DNA of 64,000 nt from Caenispirillum bisanense. GTDB taxonomy: Bacteria > Pseudomonadota > Alphaproteobacteria > Rhodospirillales > Rhodospirillaceae. The DNA lies in NCBI RefSeq assembly GCF_039523075.1, contig NZ_BAAAEP010000005.1, positions 1 to 64,000 on the forward strand. Direction: 5' to 3'. The position numbers and the translations under genes are program-made. Of this stretch, positions 35,401-43,279 are shown piece after piece (position 1 is the stretch's first letter; each line of letters opens with the position of its first letter). Under the pieces are notes generated by a model. The model saw nothing but the letters and a program-made list of their open reading frames with translations, was not told where the DNA came from and ran no database searches.

Positions 35401-35780
35401 GCGGCCACCAGCCGGTGCAGGGCCGTCTCCACCTGATCCAGCGGCGCGTCCAGGGTGGTGATGCCAAGGGTGCCGGGCGGTGCCACGGTCTCCGCCAGAC
35501 TGGCGACGGTGCCGATGCGGGCGTGGACGAAATCCACCATCAGCTGCGCCTGCGCGGCGTCGGTGGCGCGGCCGGTGGCCACCACCACCGCCAGCGCCTG
35601 GTCGAGGGTGGCGACCTCGCGGTCCAGCTTGCCGGCCTCGCGCGCCACCAGTTCGGCCCGCCGCGGCAGGCCCTGTTCGATGTCGGTCAGCACGATGGTG
35701 CTGTAGCCGCCGGCCAGCAGCGCCGCCGTCAGCAGCAGGGCGGCCAGGGAGAGGAAGTACAGGCGGTTGGTCTGTCTCAT
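32472..35780 (-). CDS. Large sensor histidine kinase with five PAS domains
   Basis: A 1102-residue kinase. Two transmembrane helices (about residues 7-27 and 180-205) bracket a helical periplasmic sensor. About five PAS/PAC modules follow (starts near RYRRLFEDNGAMM, RYRKIVDSATQGF, MLRSITANIPGVL, LLDLALEAGQVGV and IHTALILDSTADG). The HisKA H-box is AYAASHDLQEPLRGVTSYL. The HATPase carries NLIGNAVKYRDRS, ISDNGIGI and GTGIGLAVC. This is the phytochrome-type kinase core. It is the last gene of a coupled four-gene cluster; its start overlaps the SUOX-fold gene by ATGA. Confidence 0.93.
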   Translation of the reverse strand: MRQTNRLYFLSLAALLLTAALLAGGYSTIVLTDIEQGLPRRAELVAREAGKLDREVATLDQALAVVVATGRATDAAQAQLMVDFVHARIGTVASLAETVAPPGTLGITTLDAPLDQVETALHRLVAAAEAAGSGGSAATAEREAVAEAGRAFDAVVQTVRDDAVTAGDLAAAAIARQAEKLSAFRTSALLVLGAGALTLLVALGQLYRQHLTAAALRDSQMRYRRLFEDNGAMMLVVDLQAQRVVDANAAAAAFYGWSLETLRGMPLATINPLSASERRAELDRAASENRRHLYMQHCRADGSLCDVEVHAAPVVVDGRPLELCVVHDISGRREAERMLSETEQRYRKIVDSATQGFCFVAPGTGSIIDVNPSLCRMLGYEREEMLGRPAVDFLTGPDRELLVDQLRQAALTQHRSYELTLTRKDGGKVLTRFNATTLRDGAGVMRGSYAFIDDITEQRAFERRLAESEAMLRSITANIPGVLYQWYERPDGSRGFHWVSPRSLEILGIPQKELERDWRVLTIHPEDVPRWQASIRQAVETSSDWSFEGRFILPGGRIMWWRGLARPVVTATETLFNGIVFDITHQKELEAALGENRRLLDLALEAGQVGVWDLDLKTGAVWFSPSWKAQLGYADDEFENTMEAWRAVIFPEDAEAAMALVDAYLAGRAETFEALQRFRHRDGSTVYIRTRAQAVRDDATGEPIRLIGAHVDLTPQIQAQEKLAQAGIHTALILDSTADGLYGLDLAGNLTFANASCQRLLGFSEEELIGRNMHLLTHHTRADGSPYPADDCPVFKVLRDGSRREQMDEMLWRKDGAAMPVEMSAAPMTVDGRVVGAIVSFRDVTERQKYKTELERSNAELEQFAYAASHDLQEPLRGVTSYLSLLKRRHGAGLDPAVMSFVDQAMDSALRMTTMIRDLLTYSRVSTRGQQMVPTDAGACIAMALANLRIAITEAEAEVVVDGELPHVRADTGQLTSLFQNLIGNAVKYRDRSRRPFVRVRVEPAPGRRWKFSISDNGIGIEAAYLERIFLPFQRLHGHDQYEGTGIGLAVCRKVVERHGGRLTVTSTPGEGSVFTFDLEAAAAPDELEWAPAKAPAEAAAP

Positions 35781-36376
35781 CGCTCCGCCTCCTTGCCCGG
35801 GGCCATGGCCGGAACGGTCGTGGCGGGGCGGATGGCGCGCACCATCCACACCCAGCGGGTGTCCATCTGGGGAGCCGCCAGCAGCTGCTCCGGCGTCATG
35901 GCATAGAGAATGCGCAGCGGCCCCTTCTCGCGCACCGACATGGGGCGGCCGGCGCGGCGGGTCGCCAGCAGCACCGACCAGGCCTCGATGTCCGCCCGCG
36001 GGATGACGGCGCGGTAGCCGTCCAGGGCCTCCACCTCCACCGCCTCGGCCGCCGCCAGACCGGTGACGCGCAGCACATCGGCCAGCAGGACGCCCTGGTA
36101 GCTGTCGCTTTCCCCCTGCCACAGCAGGTCGACCTCCAGCGCATGTAGGCCGAGCGCCTCCAGCTCCGCCACCGAGAAGGCGCGCGCCCCGCCCTCGGCG
36201 GCGACGGTGAGCACCGGCGGTCCGGGCGGCAGCGGCGGCAGCGTCACCGGCTGCGGCCGGGCGGCGCCTGCCGCCACCGCGACGGCGGCGGTCGCCAGCA
36301 GCAGCAGGCAGCCGAGGACCAGGGTCGGCAGGAGGGAGCGCCAGAGGGTCGGGGTGGGGGTCAGGATCGGGGTCAT
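35777..36376 (-). CDS. Exported sulfite-oxidase-fold protein lacking the molybdenum-ligand cysteine
   Basis: A 199-residue protein with an N-terminal signal/anchor helix (about residues 14-36). The rest resembles a small oxidoreductase molybdopterin-binding (SUOX) fold: AFSVAELEALGLHALEVD, SDSYQGVLLADVLRV, ALDGYRAVIPRADIEAW, then RTLWVWMVRAI-like sequence near the end. Its only cysteine is in the signal helix, so the cofactor-ligating cysteine of true sulfite oxidases is absent. This suggests a binding or sensory role. It is coupled by ATGA overlaps to a receiver gene upstream and a kinase downstream. Confidence 0.8.
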   Translation of the reverse strand: MTPILTPTPTLWRSLLPTLVLGCLLLLATAAVAVAAGAARPQPVTLPPLPPGPPVLTVAAEGGARAFSVAELEALGLHALEVDLLWQGESDSYQGVLLADVLRVTGLAAAEAVEVEALDGYRAVIPRADIEAWSVLLATRRAGRPMSVREKGPLRILYAMTPEQLLAAPQMDTRWVWMVRAIRPATTVPAMAPGKEAER

Positions 36377-36846
36377 GGCGGCACCTCCCCGCTGTCGGTG
36401 GGGGCGGCCTCCGGTCCGTGCGGCAGCGCCGCGACGCCGCCGAGCCACAGCTGGCAGACCACCCGCAACTTGTCGATCAGGTCGTCCATGGTCACCGGCT
36501 TGGTGATGAAGGCGGCGGCATGGCCGCGATAGCAGTCGAGCACGTCGCGCTCGGACTCCGAGGTCGACAGGATCACCACCGGAATGTCGCACAGCGCTGC
36601 ATCCGCCTTGATGCGGGCGAGGGTCGAGCGCCCGTCCAGGCGCGGCATGTTGAGGTCGAGCAGCACCAGCGACGGCCGCATCCGGTCGCCGTAGGGCGGG
36701 TCGCCGCGCAGGTAGGCCAGCGCCTCCAGCCCGTTGGAGACGGTGGCGAACGAGCCGCCGAAGCCAAGCTCCACCAGCGCCTCGCGGGTCAGCTCGACGT
36801 CGAACAGGTTGTCGTCGACCATCAGCACATGCGGCGGCTGGCTCAT
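36373..36846 (-). CDS. Receiver-only response regulator (Rcp1-like)
   Basis: A 157-residue single-domain regulator. The acidic pocket is in MVDDNLFDVELT, the phospho-acceptor aspartate in LVLLDLNMPRLDG (about residue 64), and the conserved threonine/serine and lysine in VVILSTSESERD and AFITKPVTMDDL. No output domain follows; the tail is short. Regulators of this type usually accept phosphate from phytochrome-like kinases with the HDLQEPL core. It lies between two such kinases and overlaps both neighbours by ATGA. Confidence 0.93.
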   Translation of the reverse strand: MSQPPHVLMVDDNLFDVELTREALVELGFGGSFATVSNGLEALAYLRGDPPYGDRMRPSLVLLDLNMPRLDGRSTLARIKADAALCDIPVVILSTSESERDVLDCYRGHAAAFITKPVTMDDLIDKLRVVCQLWLGGVAALPHGPEAAPTDSGEVPP

Positions 36847-38912
36847 GCAGCGATCTCCTCGGGCGTGGACGGGACCGGCAGCCACAGGATCACCCGCGTG
36901 CCGAGGCCGGGGTCGGATTCCAGGCCGACGGCGCCGCCGTGGCGCTCGACCACCCGCCGGCAATAGGCGAGGCCGACGCCGGAGCCGGGGTATTCCTGCT
37001 CCGTATGCAGGCGGACGAACAGGTTGAACAGGCGGTCGTGGTATTCGTCGGCGATGCCGATGCCGTCGTCGGCAATGACGATCTTCCACATGTCGGTGTC
37101 GCGGTCGGCGGTGACGGTCACCCGCGACAGCCGGCCCGGCGGATGGTAGGTGAGGCCGTTGCCGATCAGGTGGGTCATCACATGCCGCAGCTGGGTGGCA
37201 TTGCCGCTGACCACCGGCAGCGGCCCGACCTCCACCCGCCCGGCACCGCCGCAGGCCTCCACCGCCGCCCGCACCACGGCGGCCAGATCGACGGGCGTGT
37301 CGACCTCCTGCACCTGGTCGATCAGGGCATAGTCCATGAGGTCGCGGAACAGCCGCTGCATGCGGTGGGTGGACTCGACCACCCGCTGAAGGTAACCGCG
37401 CCCTTCGGCATCCAGCTGCGCGCCGTAGCGGCGTTCGATCAGCTGGGTGAAGCCGCCGATTCCGCGCAGGGGCTCCTGCAGGGTGTGGGTGACGGCATAG
37501 GCCACCCGCTCCAGTTCCGCCTTGGCCCGCTCCACCTTGGCCAGCGCCCGGCGCAGGCGGGCCTCGCCGGCCTTGCGGGCGGTGATGTCTTCCTCGGTGC
37601 CGATGTAGTGGGTGATGCGGCCGTCCTCGTCGCGCACCGGCGAGATGGTGGCCAGCCCCCAGATCACCCCGCCATCGGCGGTGCGGTTGAGGAACTCGCC
37701 GCGCCATGTGCGCCCGGACGAGATCGTCTCCCACAGCCGGGCGTATTCGTCGGGGTGGGTGTGGCCGGTCTTCAGGAAGCGCGGGTTGGTGCCGATGACG
37801 TCCTCCGCCCGGTGGCCGGTGAGGTCGACGAAGGCGCGGTTGACGAAGGTCAGGTTGCCCTGCGGGTCGGTGATCATGACGGTGGTCGCCGATTGCTCCA
37901 CCGCGTGGCCCAGCAGGCGGGCGCGGTCGCTGGCGGCATCGCGCTCGGCCAGGGCGGCGGCGGTCACCAGGGCGGTCAGTGCCGCCACCGTCATGAAGGC
38001 CTGCAGCAGCAGCAGGCTCTGGGTCTGGTCGGGGCGGGCGAACAGGCCCATGCCCTGGGCGGTGAAGACGATGGCGGGGATGTTCACCGCCAGCACCACC
38101 GTCGCCGCGCCGCGGATGCCATGGCGCAGCGCTGCCCAGATGAGGAAGGGGAACATCAGGTAGGCGAAGACATGGTCGTCCGCCTCCCACAGCTGGGCGC
38201 CGAAGATGCTGGCCGAGGCGGCGGCGGCCAGCGCCGCCAGCAGCGCCAGTTCGCCCATGCGCTGGCCGTGCAGCGGCAGGCGCGACTGGCTCCACGCCAC
38301 CAGCAGCGGCGTCACCAGCAGCATGCCGGCGCTGTCGCCCAGCCACCAGGTCTTGACGATGATCCAGTAGATCGCCCACGGCGCCACGCCGCCCAGGCAC
38401 AGGGAGGCGGTGCCGAGCAGCGCCGACACCGCCGGCGCCATCGCCGCCACGGCCGCCAGCGCCACCACCTGCCGCACGCTGCGGAAGGTGGGCACGCCCC
38501 CGGCCAGACGGCGGAGGACGACGGCGGCCACGATGTATTCCAGGGTGTTGCCGCTGGCGATGCCGGCGGCGGTCAGCAGCGGCGCGCCGGTATCGGCGGT
38601 GGCGAGGAAGGCGCCGGCCCACAGCGCCGGCCACAGCCGCAGTCCGCCCACCAGCAGGGCCGCGACACCGAGGCCGGAGGGAATCCACACCGCCGAGACG
38701 TTGCCGCCGACGAAGGCCATGGCGAAGCCGAGCTTGGCGCTGAGCACATAGGCCACGGCGACGCCGACCAGCATCGCCCCCCGGCGCAGCCTCTCGCGGC
38801 CACCCGCGCCGCCTGTTCCACCCGGGCCGCCCGGTGCGGGCGGCGGCGGTTCCGGCGGCTCCGGCGGCCGCACTGCGGAGCCCGGCGAAAGGTCGCCGCT
38901 CGCCCTGTCCAT
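36843..38912 (-). CDS. MASE1-PAS sensor histidine kinase
   Basis: A 689-residue kinase. A Pro/Gly-rich cytoplasmic leader is followed by a MASE1 integral-membrane sensor (about residues 45-320, eight to ten helices; AYVLSAKLGFAMAFVGGNVS, then AVWIPSGLG). One PAS/PAC domain follows (HAVEQSATTVMITDPQGNLT). The H-box YAVTHTLQEPLRGIGGFTQL has T where S-H-D usually reads D. The HATPase has HLIGNGLTYH, ADDGIGIADEY and GSGVGLAYCRR. MASE1 senses unknown small molecules. The ATG at 38912 is first in a four-gene coupled operon. Confidence 0.9.
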   Translation of the reverse strand: MDRASGDLSPGSAVRPPEPPEPPPPAPGGPGGTGGAGGRERLRRGAMLVGVAVAYVLSAKLGFAMAFVGGNVSAVWIPSGLGVAALLVGGLRLWPALWAGAFLATADTGAPLLTAAGIASGNTLEYIVAAVVLRRLAGGVPTFRSVRQVVALAAVAAMAPAVSALLGTASLCLGGVAPWAIYWIIVKTWWLGDSAGMLLVTPLLVAWSQSRLPLHGQRMGELALLAALAAAASASIFGAQLWEADDHVFAYLMFPFLIWAALRHGIRGAATVVLAVNIPAIVFTAQGMGLFARPDQTQSLLLLQAFMTVAALTALVTAAALAERDAASDRARLLGHAVEQSATTVMITDPQGNLTFVNRAFVDLTGHRAEDVIGTNPRFLKTGHTHPDEYARLWETISSGRTWRGEFLNRTADGGVIWGLATISPVRDEDGRITHYIGTEEDITARKAGEARLRRALAKVERAKAELERVAYAVTHTLQEPLRGIGGFTQLIERRYGAQLDAEGRGYLQRVVESTHRMQRLFRDLMDYALIDQVQEVDTPVDLAAVVRAAVEACGGAGRVEVGPLPVVSGNATQLRHVMTHLIGNGLTYHPPGRLSRVTVTADRDTDMWKIVIADDGIGIADEYHDRLFNLFVRLHTEQEYPGSGVGLAYCRRVVERHGGAVGLESDPGLGTRVILWLPVPSTPEEIAA

Positions 38913-39161
38913 TCGAATAACCCCCACTCCCGACGCCGGTCGTCCGACCGCGCCCCTCCTCCCTGGCCGCCCCACGCGGCCGCCCTCATTTTACCTGACC
39001 CCTCGAACGAAAGGCGACAGCAATAAGGCGCCAGAAGTATAATTCATCCCTGCGGCGAATGAGCGTGTTGCGCTTTCGCGTGGGGCCGTGGATAGTTCCG
39101 CGGGGTGAGACGATTCCAGGTTGTGGAGGGGACGACCTGGGCCGGCGTGCGGGGGCATGGC

Positions 39162-40844
39162 GTGACTCTGAGGGTATTGCTGATCGAGGACAGCGCGACC
39201 GACGCGCGTCTGTTCGAGGAACTGGTCAACGAGAGCGGCGAGGACATCCGCATCGACTGGGCGCGCAGCCTGGCCGAGGCGCGCCGCATGGCGGGCGCCG
39301 TCGCCCCGGATGTGGTGGTCACCGACCTCGGGCTGCCCGATTCCCATGGGCTGGAGACGGTGAACGGCGCCCTTCAGCTCGCCACCGACCATCCGGTGGT
39401 GGTGATGACCGGGCTCGACGATCCGCAGACTGGCGTCATGGCCGTCCAGCAGGGCTGCCAGGATTACGTCGTCAAGGGCATCACCGACCCTGCCCTGCTG
39501 GCCCGCACCCTGCGTCACGCCATGGAACGCCACGCCGCCGAGCGGCAGGTGCGGGAAAGCGAGGAACGCTTCCGCGCCCTGGTGGAAATGTCGCCCGATG
39601 CCATCCTGCTGATCGGCGACAGCGGCGTCATCTTCGCCAATCCCAGCGCCCTGCGCCTGTTCGGCCGCAGCCGCCGCCAGCACCTGGAAGGCATGCCGGT
39701 CGACAGCCTGCTCGCCGGTCCGGGCGGCCCGGTGCTGGCGGCGGCGGTGGCGGCGGCGCTCGCCTCCGGTTCGGCGGCAACGACGGCGGAGTACCAGCTG
39801 GTGGATCTGGACGGCCGGCCGCTGGATGCCGAGGCCTCGGTGGCGCCGGTGGGCTTCGGCGGGCGGCGGGCGGCGCAGCTGATCGTGCGCGACATCGGCC
39901 CGCGACGGGCGCGCGAGCGCGAGCAGCGGCTGGCCCAGGCGGTGTTCCAGACCACCGCCGAGGCCATGTGCATCACCGATGCCGCCACCCGCATCATCGC
40001 CGTCAACCGCGCCTTCACCGAGACCACCGGCTACGGCCCCGCCGACATCCTCGGCCGCACGCCGGCGGCGCTGTCGTCCGGCCGCCACGACAGCCTGTTC
40101 TATTCCGGCATGTGGGACTGCCTGCAGGAGACCGGCCACTGGCGCGGCGAGGTGTGGAACCGGCGCGCCGACGGCGAACTCTACGTCCAGCGCCTGACCA
40201 TCTCGCAGATTTCCGATGATGACGGCACCGTCACCAACTACGTCGGGGTGTTCAGCGACATCACGGCGGAGAAGGAGGCGACGGCGGCACTGAAGCAGGC
40301 CGCCACCCACGACGCCCTCACCGGCCTGCCCAACCGCGCCCTGATGCAGGACCGCCTGGGCCAGGCTCTCGCCCGCACCGCCCGCGACGGCAGCGGCCTG
40401 GCGGTATTGTTCATCGACCTCGACGGCTTCAAGCCGGTGAACGACACCTTCGGCCACCTGGCCGGCGACATGCTGCTGCAGGGAGTGGCGCAGCGCCTGC
40501 GCGGCTGCGTGCGCGACAGCGACACCGTCGCCCGCGTCGGCGGCGACGAGTTCGTGGTGGTCAGCCTCGGCAGCGGCAGCCCGGAGGCCGCCGCCACCGT
40601 CGCCGACAAGCTGCTGGCGGCGCTGACGCCGCCCTTCGCGCTCGGCATCGGCGAGGCCAGCATCGGCGCCTCCATCGGCATCGCCCTCGCCTCCGGCCGC
40701 GAGCCGGAACAGCCGGTGCCGGCCCAGGCGCTGCTGGATGCCGCCGACCACGCCATGTACGAGGCCAAGCATGCCGGCAAGGGCACCTGGCGGCTGGCCC
40801 CGGCAGTCGACCACCGGGCAGCGTCCGACCTCGCCCCGGCCTGA
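39162..40844 (+). CDS. REC-PAS-PAS-GGDEF diguanylate cyclase
   Basis: A 560-residue response regulator predicted to make cyclic di-GMP. The receiver domain (about residues 1-120; LLIEDSATDARL, VVVTDLGLPDSHG, YVVKGITDP) precedes two PAS domains and a GGDEF domain with intact active site RVGGDEFVV (about residue 460). The inhibitory RxxD site is not obvious. No EAL domain is present. The GTG at 39162 puts the receiver at the N-terminus; the frame is open further upstream. It is divergent from the MASE1 kinase operon (250 bp apart) and is a likely output for it. Confidence 0.9.
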   Translation: MTLRVLLIEDSATDARLFEELVNESGEDIRIDWARSLAEARRMAGAVAPDVVVTDLGLPDSHGLETVNGALQLATDHPVVVMTGLDDPQTGVMAVQQGCQDYVVKGITDPALLARTLRHAMERHAAERQVRESEERFRALVEMSPDAILLIGDSGVIFANPSALRLFGRSRRQHLEGMPVDSLLAGPGGPVLAAAVAAALASGSAATTAEYQLVDLDGRPLDAEASVAPVGFGGRRAAQLIVRDIGPRRAREREQRLAQAVFQTTAEAMCITDAATRIIAVNRAFTETTGYGPADILGRTPAALSSGRHDSLFYSGMWDCLQETGHWRGEVWNRRADGELYVQRLTISQISDDDGTVTNYVGVFSDITAEKEATAALKQAATHDALTGLPNRALMQDRLGQALARTARDGSGLAVLFIDLDGFKPVNDTFGHLAGDMLLQGVAQRLRGCVRDSDTVARVGGDEFVVVSLGSGSPEAAATVADKLLAALTPPFALGIGEASIGASIGIALASGREPEQPVPAQALLDAADHAMYEAKHAGKGTWRLAPAVDHRAASDLAPA

Positions 40845-40858
40845 CCGGCCGACACTTT

Positions 40859-40884
40859 GGCGCCAGCCGCCGGATGGCGGCGCC
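40859..40884 (+). terminator. Hairpin after diguanylate cyclase gene
   Basis: GGCGCC, AG, CCGCC, a GGAT loop, GGCGG and CGCC form a bulged stem 15 bp after the stop codon. There is no U-tract. A larger inverted repeat CCGGACAGG/CCTGTCCGG (40913-40921 and 40959-40967) lies just downstream. Either could end the transcript. Confidence 0.35.
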
Positions 40885-41003
40885 CCCCGACCGCCGCAAT
40901 GATCGCCCCTGGCCGGACAGGCCGGGGGACCGCCGCCGAAACGGCCCTTTCCGCCGCCCCTGTCCGGTGCCACCGTGCCACCCTGACAGGGAGATCCTCC
41001 GCC

Positions 41004-41912
41004 ATGTCCATGTCCGGCCGCGATTGGGGCCTGCTGATCCTGCTGTCGCTCCTGTGGGGCGGCGCCTTCTTCTTCTCGAAGATCGCCGTCGGCGCCATCG
41101 GCCCCCTCACCACCGCCGCCTGCCGGGTGTCGCTGGCGGCGACCGTGCTGCTGGCGGTGGTGCGCCTGGGCGGGCACGCCATGCCGACCGGCGCGGCGGC
41201 GCTGGGCGCCTTCCTGGTCATGGGGATGCTCAACAACGCCATCCCCTTCACGCTGATCTTCTGGGGCCAGACCCATATCGACAGCAGCCTGGCCGCCATC
41301 CTCAACGCCATGACGCCGGTCTTCGCCGTGCTCATCGCCCATGCCGCCACCGCCGACGAGAAGCTGACCGCCGCCAAGGGCCTCGGCGTCGTGGTGGCGC
41401 TGGCCGGGGTGGTGGTGCTGATCGGCCCGGCGGCGCTGGGCGGGCTGACGGCGGCGGGCTGGGGCATGCTGGCGGTGCTGGCGGCCGGCATCTCCTACGC
41501 CTGCGCCGGCCTCTACGGGCGGCGGTTCAAGGGGCTGCCGGTGCAGGTGGCGGCGGCGGGGATGCTGTGCGCTTCCTCGGTGGTGCTGATCCCGGCGGCG
41601 GTGGTGGTGGAACGGCCGTGGGCCTTCGATCCCGGCGCCGTGCATGTGGCGGCGGTGGTCGGCCTCGCCCTGTTGTCGACGGCGCTCGCTTATCTGCTCT
41701 ACTTCCGCATCCTGCAGTCGGCGGGCGCCACCAACGTGGCGCTGGTGACCTTCCTCATCCCGGTCAGCGCCCTGGCGCTCGGCGTGCTGATCCTGGGGGA
41801 GCGGCTGGAGCCGCGGGCCTTCGGCGGCATGGCGCTGATCTTCGCCGGCCTCGGCATCATCGACGGCCGCCTGCAGGGGCTGGTGGCGCGGCGGCTGCGG
41901 CCGCAGCGCTGA
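41004..41912 (+). CDS. EamA-family (DMT) transporter
   Basis: A 302-residue inner-membrane protein with ten hydrophobic helices arranged as two EamA repeats. The first repeat starts GLLILLSLLWGGAFFFSKIA and includes the conserved FLVMGMLNNAIPFTLIFWGQ. The second starts around GWGMLAVLAAGISYACAGLY and ends TFLIPVSALALGVLILGERL. Family members export or import amino acids and metabolites; the substrate is unknown. ATG 41004 lies 12 bp after GGGAGAT. Confidence 0.9.
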   Translation: MSMSGRDWGLLILLSLLWGGAFFFSKIAVGAIGPLTTAACRVSLAATVLLAVVRLGGHAMPTGAAALGAFLVMGMLNNAIPFTLIFWGQTHIDSSLAAILNAMTPVFAVLIAHAATADEKLTAAKGLGVVVALAGVVVLIGPAALGGLTAAGWGMLAVLAAGISYACAGLYGRRFKGLPVQVAAAGMLCASSVVLIPAAVVVERPWAFDPGAVHVAAVVGLALLSTALAYLLYFRILQSAGATNVALVTFLIPVSALALGVLILGERLEPRAFGGMALIFAGLGIIDGRLQGLVARRLRPQR

Positions 41913-41992
41913 CCGCGGCCGGGCGCGGCAACGCTCGCCCGCCTCTCCCGTTGAACCTTCGATCACAATCCGCTCGAAGGAGGAAGGCCGCC

Positions 41993-42655
41993 ATGCCGCG
42001 CCGTCGCATCGTCATCCCCGCCACCGTCCTTGCCGCCGTGGTCGCCCTGGCCGCCTGCGCCGAGGGCGGCGGCATGAACCGCACCGGCACCGGCGCCCTG
42101 ATCGGCGCGGCCGGCGGCGGCGCCATCGGCGCCATGACCGGCGACGGCGGCCGCGACCGGGCCCAGCGCGGCGCCATCGGTGCCGCCATCGGCGGCCTCG
42201 CCGGGGCCGGCATCGGCGCCTACATGGATGCCCAGGAAACCCGCCTGCGCGAAGACCTGCAGGGCACCGGCGCCGAGGTGCAGCGGGTGGGCGAGCGCAT
42301 CGTCGTCACCCTGCCGAGCAACGTCACCTTCGCCCATGACTCCGCCGAACTGACGCCGCAGGCGCGCAACACCCTGATGGACGTCGGCCGCACCCTGCGC
42401 GACAACCCGCAGACCACGGTACGGGTGATCGGCCACACCGATTCCACCGGCCGCCCGGACTACAACGTCGACCTGTCGCTGCGCCGCGCCGACGCGGTGA
42501 TGCGCCAGCTGATCGCCCAGGGCATGCCGCGCGACCGCATCGAGGCGCTGGGCGCCGGCCAGACCCGCCCCATCGCCACCAACGACACCGCCGACGGCCG
42601 CGCCCAGAACCGCCGCGTCGAGATCGAGGTATCGCCCATCCGGGAAGGCGCCTGA
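41993..42655 (+). CDS. OmpA-family lipoprotein with glycine zipper (YiaD-like)
   Basis: A 220-residue outer-membrane lipoprotein. The lipobox VALAAC gives lipidation at about Cys21. A glycine-zipper segment follows (GALIGAAGGGAIGAMTGDGG, then GAIGAAIGGLAGAGIGAYMD). The C-terminal OmpA peptidoglycan-binding domain includes FAHDSAELTPQARNTL and VIGHTDSTGRPDYNVDLSLR, ending QNRRVEIEV. This matches the YiaD layout. The gene converges on cytochrome c' across the repeat array at 42691-43279. AAGGAGGAAGG precedes the start. Confidence 0.93.
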   Translation: MPRRRIVIPATVLAAVVALAACAEGGGMNRTGTGALIGAAGGGAIGAMTGDGGRDRAQRGAIGAAIGGLAGAGIGAYMDAQETRLREDLQGTGAEVQRVGERIVVTLPSNVTFAHDSAELTPQARNTLMDVGRTLRDNPQTTVRVIGHTDSTGRPDYNVDLSLRRADAVMRQLIAQGMPRDRIEALGAGQTRPIATNDTADGRAQNRRVEIEVSPIREGA

Positions 42656-42812
42656 CCCTTGCCCGACGCCTGAGCGGATGAACCACCACCAGCCGGCGAT
42701 GACCCTGCCTCATCGCCGGCTGCACGGCGCGACCGCGCCGCGCGGCTTATGCCGCGGGAGCCAAGCGCGCGGTCAGCGCGCGCCCGGCACCTGAGGGACC
42801 GCACCAGACTCA

Positions 42813-42911
42813 NNNNNNNNNNNNNNNNNNNNNNNNNNNNNNNNNNNNNNNNNNNNNNNNNNNNNNNNNNNNNNNNNNNNNNNNNNNNNNNNNNNNNNNN
42901 NNNNNNNNNNN
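42813..42911. other. Assembly gap (99 N)
   Basis: A run of 99 undetermined bases interrupts the repeat array. The base before it ends a TCAGACTCA-like unit boundary and the first base after it starts a new unit. The gap therefore probably hides one or more further copies. The true size is unknown. Confidence 0.99.
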
Positions 42912-43051
42912 AGCCGGCGATGAGCCTGCTCATTGCCGGCTGCACGGCGCGACCGCGCCGCGCGGCCCCTGCCGCGGGAGCCAAGCGCGCGATGAGCGCG
43001 CGCCCGGCGCGTGAGGGCTGAATCAGACTCAGCCGGCGATGAGCCTGCTCA

Positions 43052-43279
43052 TTGCCGGCTGCACGGCGCGACCGCGCCGCGCGGCTTATGCCGCGTGAGC
43101 CAAGCGCGCGGTCAGCGCGCGCCCGGCGCGTGAGGGCCTAAATTAAAACGGCTTCCGATAGGTGCTTGCCGGCTGCACGGCGCGACCGCGCCGCGCGGCT
43201 TATGCCGCGTGAGCCAAGCGCGCGGTCAGCGCGCGCCCGGCGCGTGAGGGCCTAAATTAAAACGGCTTCCGATAGGTGC
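43052..43279. repeat. Perfect 114-bp tandem duplication reaching into the cytochrome c' gene
   Basis: The segment 43052-43165 is repeated exactly as 43166-43279. Each copy runs from TTGCCGGCTGCACGG to CTTCCGATAGGTGC. The second copy contains the last 23 bases of the cytochrome c' coding sequence, so the first copy holds a duplicated gene end with its stop codon. The functional gene is not disrupted. Confidence 0.9.

Larger units (their letters stand above)
42691..43279. repeat. Tandem multi-hairpin repeat array (units of about 119 bp)
   Basis: Similar units start at 42691, 42912, 43031 and (partly) 43166. Each unit carries consecutive inverted repeats. The first is AGCCGGC-G-ATGAG, CCTG, CTCAT-T-GCCGGCT, a 13-bp stem with one G-T pair. 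It is followed by GGCGCG/CGCGCC, GCGGC-TTAT-GCCGC and GCGCGC/GCGCGC blocks. Copies are near-identical with a few substitutions that partly keep the stems. The array fills the space between the convergent OmpA-type and cytochrome c' genes and includes the assembly gap. It could act as bidirectional terminator or be a REP/BIME-like element; no coding content is seen. Confidence 0.8.

Noticed and set aside
35777..36376. Functional molybdopterin oxidoreductase (sulfite oxidase or MsrP type)
   Set aside because: The only cysteine is in the signal helix, so the cofactor-ligating cysteine is missing, and the protein is shorter than true enzymes.
42691..43279. CRISPR array
   Set aside because: Repeats are directly adjacent units of about 119 bp without unique spacers, and no cas genes are nearby.
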